Origin: Klebsiella oxytoca
GTDB lineage: Bacteria > Pseudomonadota > Gammaproteobacteria > Enterobacterales > Enterobacteriaceae
DNA: 64,000 bases
NCBI RefSeq assembly: GCF_009707385.1
Contig: NZ_CP046115.1
Coordinates: forward strand, 682,001 to 746,000
Direction of reading: 5' to 3'
Part shown: piece after piece, positions 10,501-18,536 of the stretch
How the letters are laid out: each line of letters starts with the position of its first letter
Position numbering within the stretch: the stretch's first letter is position 1
The notes under the pieces: model-generated
Told to the model about the DNA's origin: nothing
What the model saw: the letters and a program-made list of their open reading frames with translations, nothing else
Databases searched by the model: none
Program-made: the position numbers and the translations under genes

Positions 10501-10938
10501 GCGGCAGCCGTTGACTTCGTCCATGCCGCTGCGGCTGACGGCGCTGCCCAGCGCGCGGGTTTTCTCTTCCAGCTGATGTTTTATCGCCAGCACGCCTTTT
10601 TCTATCACCAGCTTGTAATCCGGGGAGTCGAGATCGCTATTCAGGTTGAGGAACTGGAACGCGGATGGGCGACGGGCGGCGCTCTCGTCGTGGAAAATCG
10701 CCCCGTGCGGTTTGCGGGTCTGGTTGCCGACGATCAGCTCGTCGGCGCTGATGCACAGCGGCAGCTGGCGCATCAGTTCATAGAAGCGGCGCGCCGGTTT
10801 GACGGCGGCGGGAACCCCGGCGATATCGCCATCAAGGGCGTTGAGCGTGGCGGCATGTTCGGTGCACAGGGTGCTTTTTTGTGAGAGTAAACGTTCTGCC
10901 AACACTTTGACGCGCGGCGTTAAGCTGTAGTGTGCCAT
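7552..10938 (-). CDS. cutC: Choline trimethylamine-lyase, type II (glycyl radical enzyme)
   Basis: Cleaves choline to trimethylamine and acetaldehyde in the microcompartment lumen under anaerobic conditions. The protein has 1128 residues. The thiyl cysteine is C771 in GCVEPQ with the catalytic E773, and the radical glycine is G1103 in RVAGYSAY; these equal the positions I recall for K. pneumoniae CutC. Residues 1 to about 335 are a partial duplication of the catalytic N-terminal part: [12 protein letters not shown] / [15 protein letters not shown] recur as [12 protein letters not shown] / [15 protein letters not shown], and RRAELL...VPAHP recurs as RRAELL...VPANP. The extension defines type II CutC and probably serves encapsulation. 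Confidence 0.97.
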   Translation of the reverse strand: MAHYSLTPRVKVLAERLLSQKSTLCTEHAATLNALDGDIAGVPAAVKPARRFYELMRQLPLCISADELIVGNQTRKPHGAIFHDESAARRPSAFQFLNLNSDLDSPDYKLVIEKGVLAIKHQLEEKTRALGSAVSRSGMDEVNGCRAAIYACDALLALAQNLANSAEQLAAAETNAYRRAELLDSAAILHHVPAHPARSFKEACQAFYLFQLALQLDNGSYAVNPEGADKALLPYYQHDINNGALSQQQAYEIVESLWFKLAELSEVRAACTIDGYPMFDAMLHGASLENARINELSDMFLSAQQNLRALHLPVRLFKGVQHVSAAPFAATGETPAAEGLTPRMHRLRNHYLTVRPSVSIYRALAFTEVVKANPGMPTILLRAKAFRHACETAPILIQDDELIVGHPCGKPRAGAFSPDIAWRWVRDELDTMSTRPQDPFEISEADKKTIREEIVPFWEGRSLDEICEAQYREAGVWAFSGETFVSDLSYHQINGGGDTCPGYDVLLFTKGMNGIKADAEAHLASLSMENPEDIDRIYYYKAAIETCEGVINYAQRIAARARELAAVEQNAQRRAELLTIAEVNQNVPANPPKTLQEALQSIWTVESLFEIEENQTGLSLGRVDQYCYPMFEADIREGRLTHDAALELLQAFIIKCAELMWMSSELGAKYFAGYQPFINLTVGGQKRSGGDACNDLTYLIMDAVRFVKVYQPSLACRIHNQSPQKYMEKIVDVVKAGMGFPACHFDDSHIKMMLRKGFDFEDARDYCLMGCVEPQKSGRIYQWTSTGYTQWPIAIEFVLNRGRMVLFDSYQGLDTGDLRDLHTFEDFDAAVKKQIAHIVRLSAIGTVISQRVHRDVAPKPLMSLLVEGCMEKGKDVAAGGAMINHGPGLIFSGLATYVDSMAAIRKLVFEDKKYTLEQMRDALLANFEGFEGLRRDCLNAPKYGNDDNYVDQYALDITEWTERECRKYKMLYSTLSHGTLSISNNTPIGELTNATPNGRLAWMPLSDGISPTQGADKQGPTAIIKSVSKMNVETMNIGMVHNFKFLKGLLDTPEGRHGLITLLRTASILGNGQMQFSYVDNDVLKKAQQEPEKYRDLIVRVAGYSAYFVELCKEVQDEIISRTVIEKF

Positions 10939-10963
10939 GGGTAAGGTTCTCCAAATCTTGTTA

Positions 10964-12118
10964 TCAGTGGCCCTGAACGGCGTTGCCGGTCCATGCCCGG
11001 CGATAGAGTTCGGTCAGTGCGTGAGCGTCCGGCGCGCGTGGGTTCGTCGGGGTACAGCTGTCGCGTAACGCCTGGCCGACCATCTCCGCCAGCCGCTGTT
11101 CAAACTCGTCTGCAAGGACGCCGGTATCGCGGATGCCGGCCGGCATGCTCATTTCGTCTTTAAGCGCCTGAATGGCGACCAGCAGGCTGGCGACGCCCTG
11201 GCGGGTAGTGGCCGCAGGCAGATCCAGCAGATGGGCTAATCGGGCATATTTGTGGGCGGCATCGGTAGCGCACAGCCCGTGATAATCGGCGTTCCAGGCC
11301 ACCACGTCCGCCATCAGCAGGGCGTTGGCGCGGCCGTGGGGGACGCGAAACACGCCGCCGAGCGCGTGGGCAAGGCTGTGGGTAATGCCCAGCGAGGCGT
11401 TGGTGAAGGCCATGCCCGCCATGCAGGAAGCGTTGTGCATCTTTTCCCGTGCCAGCAGGTCGCCACCGTTGCGCCAGCAGGTCGGCAGAAAGCGAAATAC
11501 CTGCTGAACCACTTTCTCCGCCAGCGCATCGGAAAAGTCGCTGGCGGCGCGGGAGACATAGGCTTCCAGCGCGTGACACAGCACGTCCATCCCGGTATCG
11601 GCGGTGATCGCCGGCGGCACCGAGGCCACCAGCGCCGGGTCAAGAATGGCGATATCCGGCAGCAGCGACGGGTCCACCAGCACCAGCTTCTCGGCGTGGG
11701 CTTTTACCACTGAAAAGGCGGTGACTTCAGAGCCGGTGCCGCTGGTGGTGGGGATCGCCACAAAGCAGGGCGGCTCGCGGTGAGCGTCCGGACGGGTTTG
11801 CGCCAGGGCGAAAATAACCGCTTTGGCTGCATCAATCACCGAACCGCCGCCCAGCGCAATAACCAGATCCGGATAGCTGGAATCCATCCGCTTCATACCG
11901 CGCACCACGGTGGCGATATCCGGGTCGGCCACCACGTCGTCCCAGACCTGGAAAGCGATGCCGCGAGCATGGAGGATCTGCGTGACGCGATCGGCGAGGC
12001 CAAATTTAACCATCGCCTGGTCGGTGACCAGCAGCACGTTGCGGGCGGGCAGCTCGTTCAGGATGGCAAGCGCATCCTGACCAAAGCGAATCCGGGGTTT
12101 CAGCAAAAATTCACTCAT
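10964..12118 (-). CDS. cutO: Iron-containing alcohol dehydrogenase of the choline microcompartment
   Basis: NAD-dependent reduction of acetaldehyde to ethanol, recycling NADH made by the acylating dehydrogenase inside the shell. The 384 residues contain [17 protein letters not shown] (nucleotide binding, about 85-101), [16 protein letters not shown], the metal-binding [18 protein letters not shown] and [22 protein letters not shown] of type III alcohol dehydrogenases. It lies between cmcD and cutC in the operon. Family and role are well supported. Confidence 0.94.
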   Translation of the reverse strand: MSEFLLKPRIRFGQDALAILNELPARNVLLVTDQAMVKFGLADRVTQILHARGIAFQVWDDVVADPDIATVVRGMKRMDSSYPDLVIALGGGSVIDAAKAVIFALAQTRPDAHREPPCFVAIPTTSGTGSEVTAFSVVKAHAEKLVLVDPSLLPDIAILDPALVASVPPAITADTGMDVLCHALEAYVSRAASDFSDALAEKVVQQVFRFLPTCWRNGGDLLAREKMHNASCMAGMAFTNASLGITHSLAHALGGVFRVPHGRANALLMADVVAWNADYHGLCATDAAHKYARLAHLLDLPAATTRQGVASLLVAIQALKDEMSMPAGIRDTGVLADEFEQRLAEMVGQALRDSCTPTNPRAPDAHALTELYRRAWTGNAVQGH

Positions 12119-12133
12119 GGGGTTATTGACTCC

Positions 12134-12391
12134 TTAAGCGTCCCGAAACACGTTCTCGACAATGGCGACCACCGACATGGCCTTGTAGCGCTCTTTGTTG
12201 AGCGCCAGGTACTCTTCGGCCAGCACGATGTCGTGCATACCGGCGCCGACGCTATCAACGGCAACCCAGGTCTGGTCTTTCATCGGCTGCTGGTCATCAT
12301 CTAATTTGACGATCAGCAGCAGGTTGCTGCCCCGTAGCTCATCGCACTTCTGCGTGGCGACGACATGTCCGACTACCTTTGCGAGAATCAT
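12134..12391 (-). CDS. cmcD: BMC-P vertex protein (EutN/CcmL family)
   Basis: Pentameric protein that caps the vertices of the microcompartment shell. The 85-residue sequence begins MILAKVVGHVVATQK and contains GSNLLLIVKLD and VAVDSVGAGMHDIVL, hallmarks of the EutN/CcmL fold. It sits between the aldehyde dehydrogenase and alcohol dehydrogenase genes, as in other GRM2 loci. Only one such gene is present in the operon, which suffices for a closed shell. Confidence 0.94.
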   Translation of the reverse strand: MILAKVVGHVVATQKCDELRGSNLLLIVKLDDDQQPMKDQTWVAVDSVGAGMHDIVLAEEYLALNKERYKAMSVVAIVENVFRDA

Positions 12392-12417
12392 TGTTTTTAT
12401 CGCCTTATATCAATGTG

Positions 12418-14013
12418 CTACTTACCAAGGCGTTCCAGCACCTGGCGGATGACGCGTTCCACGTTTTGCTCATTAATCTCGCTGTCCGCGCCGACGGCGG
12501 CGGCAGTCGCAAAGCGATCGTCGGCGCTGGCCGGATGGGCTGCGGTCGCCGGGGCGTTAAAACGTTCATCGTCGAAGATGCTGCGGTTCGGGCCGGACGC
12601 CGGGCTGATGATGGTCGGCTGCGGTTCCGGGCGGCTGCCCGGCGCGCGCAGTTCATCGATGGAGCGAACGCCGTAGCCCACTTTGCGGATGTTGAGCAGG
12701 TTCATCGGCCCGACGTTGTCCGAGCTGGAGCCGCCGCCGACCGCGCCGCAGCCGAGGGTCAGGGCCGGAGTGATATTGGTGGTCGCGCCGATGCCGCCCA
12801 GCGCCGCCGGGGTGTTGATCAGAATGCGGTTAACCGGTTTTTCCAGGCAGAACTGGCGGATGACGTCCTGGTTGCGGGTGTGGATCACCAGCGTGTGGCC
12901 GAGGCCTTCGTTGGTCAGCAGCTCCACGACGCGGTGGCAGGCGGCTTTCCAGTCCTCTTCGACGTACAGGCCGAGTACCGGGCACAGTTTTTCCCGCGAG
13001 TAGGGGTTGGTATGCGATACCGTGGTCTGCTCAGCAATCAGCACCCGGGTGCTGGCCGGAACGCAGAAGCCGGCCATCTGGCTCAGATAGAGCGCGGTTT
13101 TACCCACCACTTTGGGGTTGATGGTGCCGTTGGGACGCAGCAGCAGGGCCGCCATTTTCGCCGCTTCGTTTTCGTTCATGAAGTACGCGCCCTGAGCTTC
13201 CAGCTCGCGATGCACTTCGTCGTAGATGCAGCGTTCGACGATAATCGACTGCTCGGAGGCACAGATCACGCCGTTATCGAAGGTTTTACTGGTGATGATA
13301 TCTTTCACCGCGTGGGGGATATCGGCGCTGCGCTCGATAAACGCCGGGCCGTTACCCGGGCCACCGCTGATGGTCGGCGTGCCGGACGCGTAGGCGGCGC
13401 GCACCATGCCTTCGCCGCCGGTCGCCAGGATCAGCGACACGTCTTTGCTGTGCATCAGCTCTGAGGTGGCTTCGAGGGTCAGCTGGCTAATGGCGTCGAC
13501 GCTACCGGCAGGCGCCCCTGCCGCTTCCGCCGCGCGCTTCACGATTTCAATCGCTTTCCAGCTGCACTGGCGGGCGCCGGGATGCGGGGAGAAGATAATC
13601 GCGTTGCCGGCCTTCAGAGCGATCAGCGTTTTATAGATGACGGTGGAGGTCGGGTTGGTCGACGGCACCAGCGCACAAATCACCCCCAGCGGCACGCCCA
13701 CGTCCATCACTTTTTGTAGCGGATCGTCATGAATGATGCCGACGGTCTTCATATTTTTGATGGCGTCGTAGACGCGCAGCGAGGCGAAGCGGTTCTTCAG
13801 CACTTTGTCCTGCCAGTTGCCAAAACCGGTTTCTTCCGCGGCCATTTTCGCCAGCGCTTCGGCATGATGCGCCGCTTCCTGGGCCACGTTCTTCACGATG
13901 GCGTCGATTTGCTGCTGCGAAAAGGTGGCCAGAATCGCCTGCGCCTTTTTGGCATTGCGCACCAGCTCCCGGGCGTTCTGCCGGGACTGCAAATCGTTAT
14001 CCAGTTCAATCAT
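12418..14013 (-). CDS. cutF: CoA-acylating acetaldehyde dehydrogenase of the choline microcompartment
   Basis: Oxidises acetaldehyde released by CutC to acetyl-CoA with NAD and CoA. I start it at ATG 14013 (MIELDNDLQSRQ), preceded by AAGGAT; an ATG at 14028 in the same frame lacks a good site. The catalytic cysteine is in NGVICASEQSI, and GGPGNGPAF and the C-terminal nucleotide region match EutE/PduP. After a linker rich in Ala and Pro (about 450-500) the protein ends with an amphipathic helix (NEQNVERVIRQVLERLGK), a typical encapsulation peptide. The length, 531 residues, exceeds EutE by that tail. Confidence 0.94.
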   Translation of the reverse strand: MIELDNDLQSRQNARELVRNAKKAQAILATFSQQQIDAIVKNVAQEAAHHAEALAKMAAEETGFGNWQDKVLKNRFASLRVYDAIKNMKTVGIIHDDPLQKVMDVGVPLGVICALVPSTNPTSTVIYKTLIALKAGNAIIFSPHPGARQCSWKAIEIVKRAAEAAGAPAGSVDAISQLTLEATSELMHSKDVSLILATGGEGMVRAAYASGTPTISGGPGNGPAFIERSADIPHAVKDIITSKTFDNGVICASEQSIIVERCIYDEVHRELEAQGAYFMNENEAAKMAALLLRPNGTINPKVVGKTALYLSQMAGFCVPASTRVLIAEQTTVSHTNPYSREKLCPVLGLYVEEDWKAACHRVVELLTNEGLGHTLVIHTRNQDVIRQFCLEKPVNRILINTPAALGGIGATTNITPALTLGCGAVGGGSSSDNVGPMNLLNIRKVGYGVRSIDELRAPGSRPEPQPTIISPASGPNRSIFDDERFNAPATAAHPASADDRFATAAAVGADSEINEQNVERVIRQVLERLGK

Positions 14014-14066
14014 GAGTCTATCCTTCATCAGACTAAAAGAGTGGAGACGGGGCGCGCCCTGTCAGG

Positions 14067-14345
14067 TCATGCTTTGTGCTGCGCCGCGATTTTTTCGATG
14101 TCGTTATGCGGACGCGCGATGACGCGAGAGGTGACGACTTCGCCGATGCGTTTTGCCGCTTCTACGCCGGAATCCACCGCGGCATTCACCGCGCCGACGT
14201 CGCCCTTCACCATCGCGGTGACCAGGCCGGAGCCGACGTTTTCATAGCCAATCAGCTCAACGTTAGCGGCTTTGCACATCGCATCCGCCGCTTCAATACA
14301 GGCCACCAGACCTTTGGTTTCGATAAGCCCTAGCGCTTCTTTCAT
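14067..14345 (-). CDS. cmcC: BMC-H shell protein (third of three tandem paralogues)
   Basis: Hexameric facet protein of the choline microcompartment, 92 residues, single BMC domain ([21 protein letters not shown] ... [12 protein letters not shown]). It differs from the two genes upstream at only a handful of positions, including an extra AAQHKA end. The DNA of the three genes is also closely similar, pointing to tandem duplication. The start at 14345 has GGAG ten bases upstream. Function is certain at family level; division of labour among the three paralogues cannot be read from sequence. Confidence 0.95.
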   Translation of the reverse strand: MKEALGLIETKGLVACIEAADAMCKAANVELIGYENVGSGLVTAMVKGDVGAVNAAVDSGVEAAKRIGEVVTSRVIARPHNDIEKIAAQHKA

Positions 14346-14360
14346 CAGGTTTTTCTCCGG

Positions 14361-14645
14361 TTAATCTATGATTTTGTAATGCGAGACGATTTTGTTGATG
14401 TCGTTATGCGGGCGGGCGATAACCAGAGAAGTCACCACTTCGCCGATGCGCTGCGCGGATTCGACGCCGGAATCCACCGCCGCTTTCACCGCGCCGACGT
14501 CGCCCTTCACCATCGCGGTGACGAGGCCGGAGCCGACGTTTTCATAGCCAATCAGTTCAACGTTGGCGGCTTTACACATGGCATCCGCCGCTTCGATACA
14601 GGCCACCAGACCTTTGGTTTCGATCAGACCTAATGCATCACCCAT
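14361..14645 (-). CDS. cmcB: BMC-H shell protein (second of three tandem paralogues)
   Basis: Single-domain microcompartment shell protein. ATG 14645 ([12 protein letters not shown]) is preferred because AGGAG lies seven bases before it; an in-frame ATG at 14663 overlaps the cmcA stop (TGATG) and would add six residues. Compared with cmcA the protein is almost identical through residue 85 and ends in [11 protein letters not shown]. The pore loop region ([17 protein letters not shown]) is shared with cmcC, whereas cmcA has [16 protein letters not shown]. Confidence 0.94.
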   Translation of the reverse strand: MGDALGLIETKGLVACIEAADAMCKAANVELIGYENVGSGLVTAMVKGDVGAVKAAVDSGVESAQRIGEVVTSLVIARPHNDINKIVSHYKIID

Positions 14646-14662
14646 TTGCGTTCTCCTGGCCA

Positions 14663-14941
14663 TCAGGCCTTGTGTTTAATGACGATTTTGTTGATGTCGT
14701 TATGCGGACGAGCGATAACCAGCGAGGTCACCACTTCACCGATGCGCTGCGCGGATTCGACGCCGGAATCGACCGCTGCTTTCACCGCGCCGACGTCGCC
14801 CTTCACCATGACGGTCACCAGCCCCGAGCCGATGTTTTCATAGCTAATCAGCTCGACGTTGGCGGCTTTACACATCGCATCCGCTGCTTCAATGCAGGCC
14901 ACCAGACCTTTGGTTTCGATAAGCCCTAATGCATCACCCAT
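14663..14941 (-). CDS. cmcA: BMC-H shell protein (first gene of the choline operon)
   Basis: Hexameric BMC-domain shell protein, 92 residues ([20 protein letters not shown] start). It is the promoter-proximal gene of the minus-strand operon that runs through cutC to the SMR genes. Shell genes ahead of enzymes ensure excess shell protein. A GGAG-type site (GAAGGAGAAACC) precedes the start. Position and sequence correspond to CmcA of the K. pneumoniae GRM2 locus. Confidence 0.95.
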   Translation of the reverse strand: MGDALGLIETKGLVACIEAADAMCKAANVELISYENIGSGLVTVMVKGDVGAVKAAVDSGVESAQRIGEVVTSLVIARPHNDINKIVIKHKA

Positions 14942-15342
14942 GGTTTCTCCTTCAGAACAGGTTTTGTGATTCAGGAAAACCGTCCGCGTAACGGCGTCAG
15001 GACGCGGAAGCGGCGTTCGAGGTTCACTATAGGGAATGGCGAATGAAGTGAAATTTAAATCTGCTTGATGGGTATTTTTAGTCTTTTACTCTGTGATTTA
15101 GATTGGTTAAGGCGCTGATTTATGCATTTGTGCTGTAATGGCGGGACGGATTGAGTGACGATTGCGGCGCTTTTTTCACCATTTAGCCGGAGACGAACTG
15201 ATGTTAACAAGTTGCTAATTTATTGCAGATAAAGGGTAATTTGACGATGTATGAAGTGTGGAGAGGATCGTGTTTTATTCGGCAGGCTAAATACAAAACG
15301 TGCGGTTTTACTAAAGCGATGAAGGAAAAGTGGGGGGTGAGC
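14942..15342. promoter_or_regulatory. Upstream region of the cut operon (no gene)
   Basis: About 400 bases lie between the first shell gene and the FidL-like gene stop. Near the operon a 6-bp stem (CCGCGT 14984-14989 / ACGCGG 15002-15007) could form in the leader. From 15040 to 15300 the sequence is AT-rich with no supported gene. The promoter should lie here, but I could not identify a confident -35/-10, FNR or CRP site. Confidence 0.4.
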
Positions 15343-15861
15343 TTAGTCAAGCTTGCTGCCGGACTTAAGGGTGCAGACGTAGAGCGGTGAGTTGATAGAG
15401 CTGAGAAGAATGGCTTTCTCATTGAGCTTCTGCGCGTTGAGGAACAGGCCATCGTGGCTGTCCGATATCTCGCGCATAAAGTAGTCGAAGATCACGTCCG
15501 GCGACTCATCGATGGACGAGGCGCTGGATTCCCACTTGCTGATGCGATAGTGGCGCTCGGTGGTGGAGATGCGCTTGCTGCTGTAGCTGAATTTGACGTA
15601 GCGCTGGAGGTAAAGCCAGCCGGCGGCGGAATCGGTGTAGCCTTCAACGACCATCGACCCTTTGCCGTTGGCGGCAAAGTTGAAATGGATATTGCCGTTA
15701 ACGTTCTCCTTCTCCATGTTCTCAAAGCGCATAATCGCTTTTGTCGAACAGCTCATTACCCCGCCGTTTTCGACCGGCAGCAGCTTCCAGGCGCAGAACC
15801 CGGCGGCGGCAATAAACACCAGGCTGGAGAGGGCGAAAAAGGGGCGCGGGGCGATTCTCAT
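15343..15861 (-). CDS. FidL-like membrane protein, partner of the adjacent CadC-like regulator
   Basis: Inner-membrane protein with a short cytoplasmic start, one hydrophobic helix (FFALSSLVFIAAAGFCAWKLL) and about 140 periplasmic residues with several conserved-looking cysteines and aromatic residues. ATG 15861 overlaps the upstream stop as ATGA, so the two are translationally coupled; an ATG at 15873 is the alternative. FidL-like proteins pair with ToxR/CadC-type wHTH regulators, recalling ToxS with ToxR. Here it presumably modulates the periplasmic domain of its partner. The signal is unknown. Proximity to the choline operon suggests, but does not show, control of it. Confidence 0.7.
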   Translation of the reverse strand: MRIAPRPFFALSSLVFIAAAGFCAWKLLPVENGGVMSCSTKAIMRFENMEKENVNGNIHFNFAANGKGSMVVEGYTDSAAGWLYLQRYVKFSYSSKRISTTERHYRISKWESSASSIDESPDVIFDYFMREISDSHDGLFLNAQKLNEKAILLSSINSPLYVCTLKSGSKLD

Positions 15862-16652
15862 TGCGGCTTCCATGAATAATAAAAATAGTTATCGCAGTAG
15901 CTGAACGGGTTATCTTCATGCATCGCGCAGTGGGCGAGGAACACCCGGCCCAGACCGTTGGTTTCCAGCCGGTCGCCATAGAAGAAGACGAAGCGTTCGC
16001 CGGGTTTGCACTCCAGCTTCAGGCGCTGGCGGACGGCATCGAAATTCTTGCCATAGGCGGGGCTGGCAACGGATCGCAGCATCTCATCGCTGGCCAGCAG
16101 CTCGCACTGGCTGTGGCGCATTTGCGTCAGGGTGATAGGGCGCGATTCGCTGCTGCCGAGAAAACTGCAGACCACCAGCAGCAGGGCGATGGTGAACAGG
16201 CAGCCGCCGGCCAGATACCAGCAGGTGCCGCGTGCGTGGCGGCTGGTGACGGGCTTATGTTCTTCCGGGACGGCGGTTTCGTTCGGCTCGGGCTCCTGCG
16301 TCGTCTGCGGCTCCGGGCTAGCGTCGAGCATCTCGATAGTGAGATCCGGATTGAGCTGCAGCAGCCCGCGCGACACGGTAACGATAATGTTGTCGACTTC
16401 GTAGTGGCGGAAGGTTTTGCGCAGCATGCTCAGATACTGGTTGAGATTGCTGTTGGATGAGGTTAACCCATTGTCATCCCATACTTTTCTGAGCACCTCA
16501 TCGCGGCTGACCACCTCGGTATGGCGCAGGAAGAACCACAGCAGCGCGTTGGCAGTAATCGACAGCTGGCTGTCCGCCTCATCGTTTCCCGGTAATGTTA
16601 GCGTGCCGTCCGTTGCATCATAAATAAGACGGCCATGGATGTTATAGCGCAT
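15858..16652 (-). CDS. CadC/ToxR-type membrane-anchored winged-helix transcriptional regulator
   Basis: One-component signalling protein, 264 residues. Residues 1-105 form an OmpR-type winged helix (RLIYDATDGTLTL, VVSRDEVLRKVWDD, SSNSNLNQYLSMLRKTF). A proline/glutamate-rich linker (about 112-140) leads to a single transmembrane helix (WYLAGGCLFTIALLLVVCSFL) and a 90-residue periplasmic domain with several cysteines. It is co-translated with the FidL-like gene. It is the nearest regulator upstream of the choline operon. Target genes cannot be read from sequence. Confidence 0.85.
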   Translation of the reverse strand: MRYNIHGRLIYDATDGTLTLPGNDEADSQLSITANALLWFFLRHTEVVSRDEVLRKVWDDNGLTSSNSNLNQYLSMLRKTFRHYEVDNIIVTVSRGLLQLNPDLTIEMLDASPEPQTTQEPEPNETAVPEEHKPVTSRHARGTCWYLAGGCLFTIALLLVVCSFLGSSESRPITLTQMRHSQCELLASDEMLRSVASPAYGKNFDAVRQRLKLECKPGERFVFFYGDRLETNGLGRVFLAHCAMHEDNPFSYCDNYFYYSWKPQ

Positions 16653-16672
16653 CGTGGCCTCAATCTATCACG

Positions 16673-16921
16673 TCATACTTCACGTTGCAGGTGCGTTGGC
16701 TGCGCTCGCTCACCTTGGTCACATAGTTGTCTATGCTCCCAGGGATTAATGAGAGGCTCCTGCCTCTCACCGGAGGCCAGCCTTCGGCTGGTCAAATTCG
16801 TTCCCGACGAATTTGTCGCTCCCTTGCCGCGTTACTCGGCCTGCGGCCTCGCCCCTTACGGGGCCAGCGCAAGCGCTGTTCAAAACGGTTAACCGTTTTG
16901 TCCTGCAACGCGAATGATTTA
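16673..16921. repeat. Multi-hairpin intergenic repeat element (long copy)
   Basis: Bounded by tcatacttcacgttgcag and ctgcaacgcgaatgattt, roughly inverted ends. Inside lies a chain of seven perfect palindromes: GAGAGGC/GCCTCTC (16751-16768), CCAGCC/GGCTGG (16777-16791), AAATTCGT/ACGAATTT (16794-16814), GGCC/GGCC (16838-16848), GCCCC/GGGGC (16850-16863), AGCGC/GCGCT (16866-16877) and an 18-base AAAACGGTTAACCGTTTT (16883-16900). A shorter relative is at 36291-36418. It has no coding potential. It fills the gap between the regulator and tetR genes. Confidence 0.8.
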
Positions 16922-16934
16922 GTGTATATATGCT

Positions 16935-17519
16935 TCACGCAGGAAGCGTCATCTTCGTCAGATCGCTGAGCAGCGACTGCCGGTGCCCGGCGCTCATGGT
17001 GCGCCCCTCGGTTAACTCCGATAGCCAGATGCCGTCCGCCGCATAGCGCACTAGCGTACCAGTATGGCTATTGTCCAGTTCATCCCCTTTCGCCAGATGG
17101 TCCAGCATCCAGTCGCGCCAGCATTTTCGCAGCACCGGTTCATCCGGCATGGCCAGCGACAGCACCATCAGCTGTCGGCTCTCTTGGGTATCCGTGAGTT
17201 CCGGCGCCGACAGATAGCGCAGATAGGCGCGGGTAAAGCGGCCATAAGAGACGTTATCCGCGGCCATAAGCTCTGAAATCGCTTCTTCCATAATCGCCAG
17301 CAGGCGGGCAAAGAGGGCGAAAATCAGCGCCTGCTTGCTAGGGAAGTGGTGCAGTAAACCGCCTTTGCTGACGCCCGCTTCGCGCACGACGGCGTTCAGC
17401 GACAGCGAGGCGATGCCGTCCCGACCGGCGATGGTGGCCGCTGACTCCAGCAGCTGTTTATGCAGACGGACGGGATCTTTTTTTCGATGTTGGGCTTCCA
17501 TGTTCATGGCCCGAATCAT
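16935..17519 (-). CDS. TetR/AcrR family transcriptional repressor
   Basis: Cytoplasmic dimeric repressor of up to 194 residues. The TetR helix-turn-helix is clear (IAGRDGIASLSLNAVVREAGVSKG then GLLHHFPSKQALIFAL, residues 33-70); the remaining helical domain binds an unknown ligand. The upstream end overlaps a 26-base perfect palindrome at 17514-17539, so autoregulation is likely, and the true start may be ATG 17507 or 17501 instead of 17519. The neighbouring flavodoxin-fold oxidoreductase gene lies in the same direction upstream and could be a co-regulated target. Confidence 0.88.
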   Translation of the reverse strand: MIRAMNMEAQHRKKDPVRLHKQLLESAATIAGRDGIASLSLNAVVREAGVSKGGLLHHFPSKQALIFALFARLLAIMEEAISELMAADNVSYGRFTRAYLRYLSAPELTDTQESRQLMVLSLAMPDEPVLRKCWRDWMLDHLAKGDELDNSHTGTLVRYAADGIWLSELTEGRTMSAGHRQSLLSDLTKMTLPA

Positions 17520-17539
17520 ACCGACCAGACGGTATGATT
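17514..17539. promoter_or_regulatory. TetR operator palindrome
   Basis: Perfect 10-base arms AATCATACCG and CGGTATGATT flank a six-base centre ACCAGA. The palindrome sits on the first codons or promoter of the adjacent tetR gene, a usual location for autorepression. Confidence 0.7.
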
Positions 17540-17666
17540 ATTCTTGATCGCTATCAATATGCGAAGGGGCGTAGCGGGACGGGATGACGTTATTGCGTGG
17601 AGGCTCACAGTTCACCTTATGAATTGTGGTGATATTCGCCGTGCCGCGAATATCACCCACAGAGAT

Positions 17667-18449
17667 TCACACAGGCTTCACGTGGATAGCAAGGCCGTTT
17701 TCGCCCGGCGCCAGATCCGGACGCAGGTTCAGAGAGGGGATCAGATAGTCGCCGTGGTTCTGCCGACGGAAGGAAATGGGCGGCGTTTCAGAGAGAGTAT
17801 CCAGTCGCCGGGCCAGCTCCTCGCGCAGCGCGGCGAAGCGCTGTGCATCGAGTTTGTCGGTGTGGTAGAACACCACCGGCGGCAGGACGTCAAAGCCGGG
17901 ATAGAACAGCATCCCGTGCTGAATGGGGAACAAGATGTCGTCGATAGACCCGTTAATTCCGCGCGGCGCATAGTGCTCCGCCCATCCGCCGGCGGTAACG
18001 ACCAGCATCGCCCGTTTCCCCGCGAACGTGCCTTCGCCGTAGCGATCGCCCCAGTGCGTTTCGCTGTGCTCGCCGACGCCGTAGGCAAAGCCGTAAGCGT
18101 AGACCCGGTCAATCCATCCCTTCATGATGGCGGGCAGCGAAAACCACCACAGCGGGAACTGAAAAATCACCGTATCGGCCCACAGCAGCTTCTCCTGTTC
18201 GCCTATGATATTCGCGCTCTGCGTGCCGTGAGCGAAGGCGTACTGCGAATCCCGCGTTGCCCGCCAGCTTTCACCCACCGGCGGGGCGCTGCTGTCGTCG
18301 GAATCAAATCCCGCCTTCCAGCGCATGGCGTAGAGATCGGACACTTGTACCTCGTGACCGGCGTTTTGCAGATGCTGCACGGTAAAATCTTTCAGCGCGC
18401 CGTTAAGCGAACGCGGTTCGGGATGGGCGTAAACCAGTAATATTTTCAT
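17667..18449 (-). CDS. NAD(P)H-dependent oxidoreductase, flavodoxin-like fold (KefF/MdaB/NQO family)
   Basis: Two-electron flavin quinone reductase-type enzyme, 260 residues. MKILLVYAHPEPRSLNGAL is the FMN/FAD phosphate-binding start. WADTVIFQFPLWWFSLPAIMKGWIDRVYAYGFAYG and MLVVTAGGWAEHYAPRG are the family's flavin and substrate loop motifs. It is divergent from a LysR gene 87 bases away and upstream of tetR; both regulators are candidates for control by electrophiles or quinones (inference). The precise substrate is unknown. Confidence 0.88.
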   Translation of the reverse strand: MKILLVYAHPEPRSLNGALKDFTVQHLQNAGHEVQVSDLYAMRWKAGFDSDDSSAPPVGESWRATRDSQYAFAHGTQSANIIGEQEKLLWADTVIFQFPLWWFSLPAIMKGWIDRVYAYGFAYGVGEHSETHWGDRYGEGTFAGKRAMLVVTAGGWAEHYAPRGINGSIDDILFPIQHGMLFYPGFDVLPPVVFYHTDKLDAQRFAALREELARRLDTLSETPPISFRRQNHGDYLIPSLNLRPDLAPGENGLAIHVKPV

Positions 18450-18536
18450 TGAAATTACCTCTGAGCAATGGAGAGCTGCAGAGTAGAGTCGACGACGCTA
18501 TAGTAGAAATGAATTGCTTCAATGGCAGGTATAGTG

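Noticed and set aside
8692..10884. 730-codon open frame on the plus strand opposite cutC
   Set aside because: It is the complement of a strongly supported gene with GC-rich codons; it has no family motifs, no ribosome site and low-complexity His/Gln/Gly-rich composition.
15055..15110. FNR (TTGAT...) and CRP half-sites upstream of the cut operon
   Set aside because: Only one half-site matches in each case; not enough to call.
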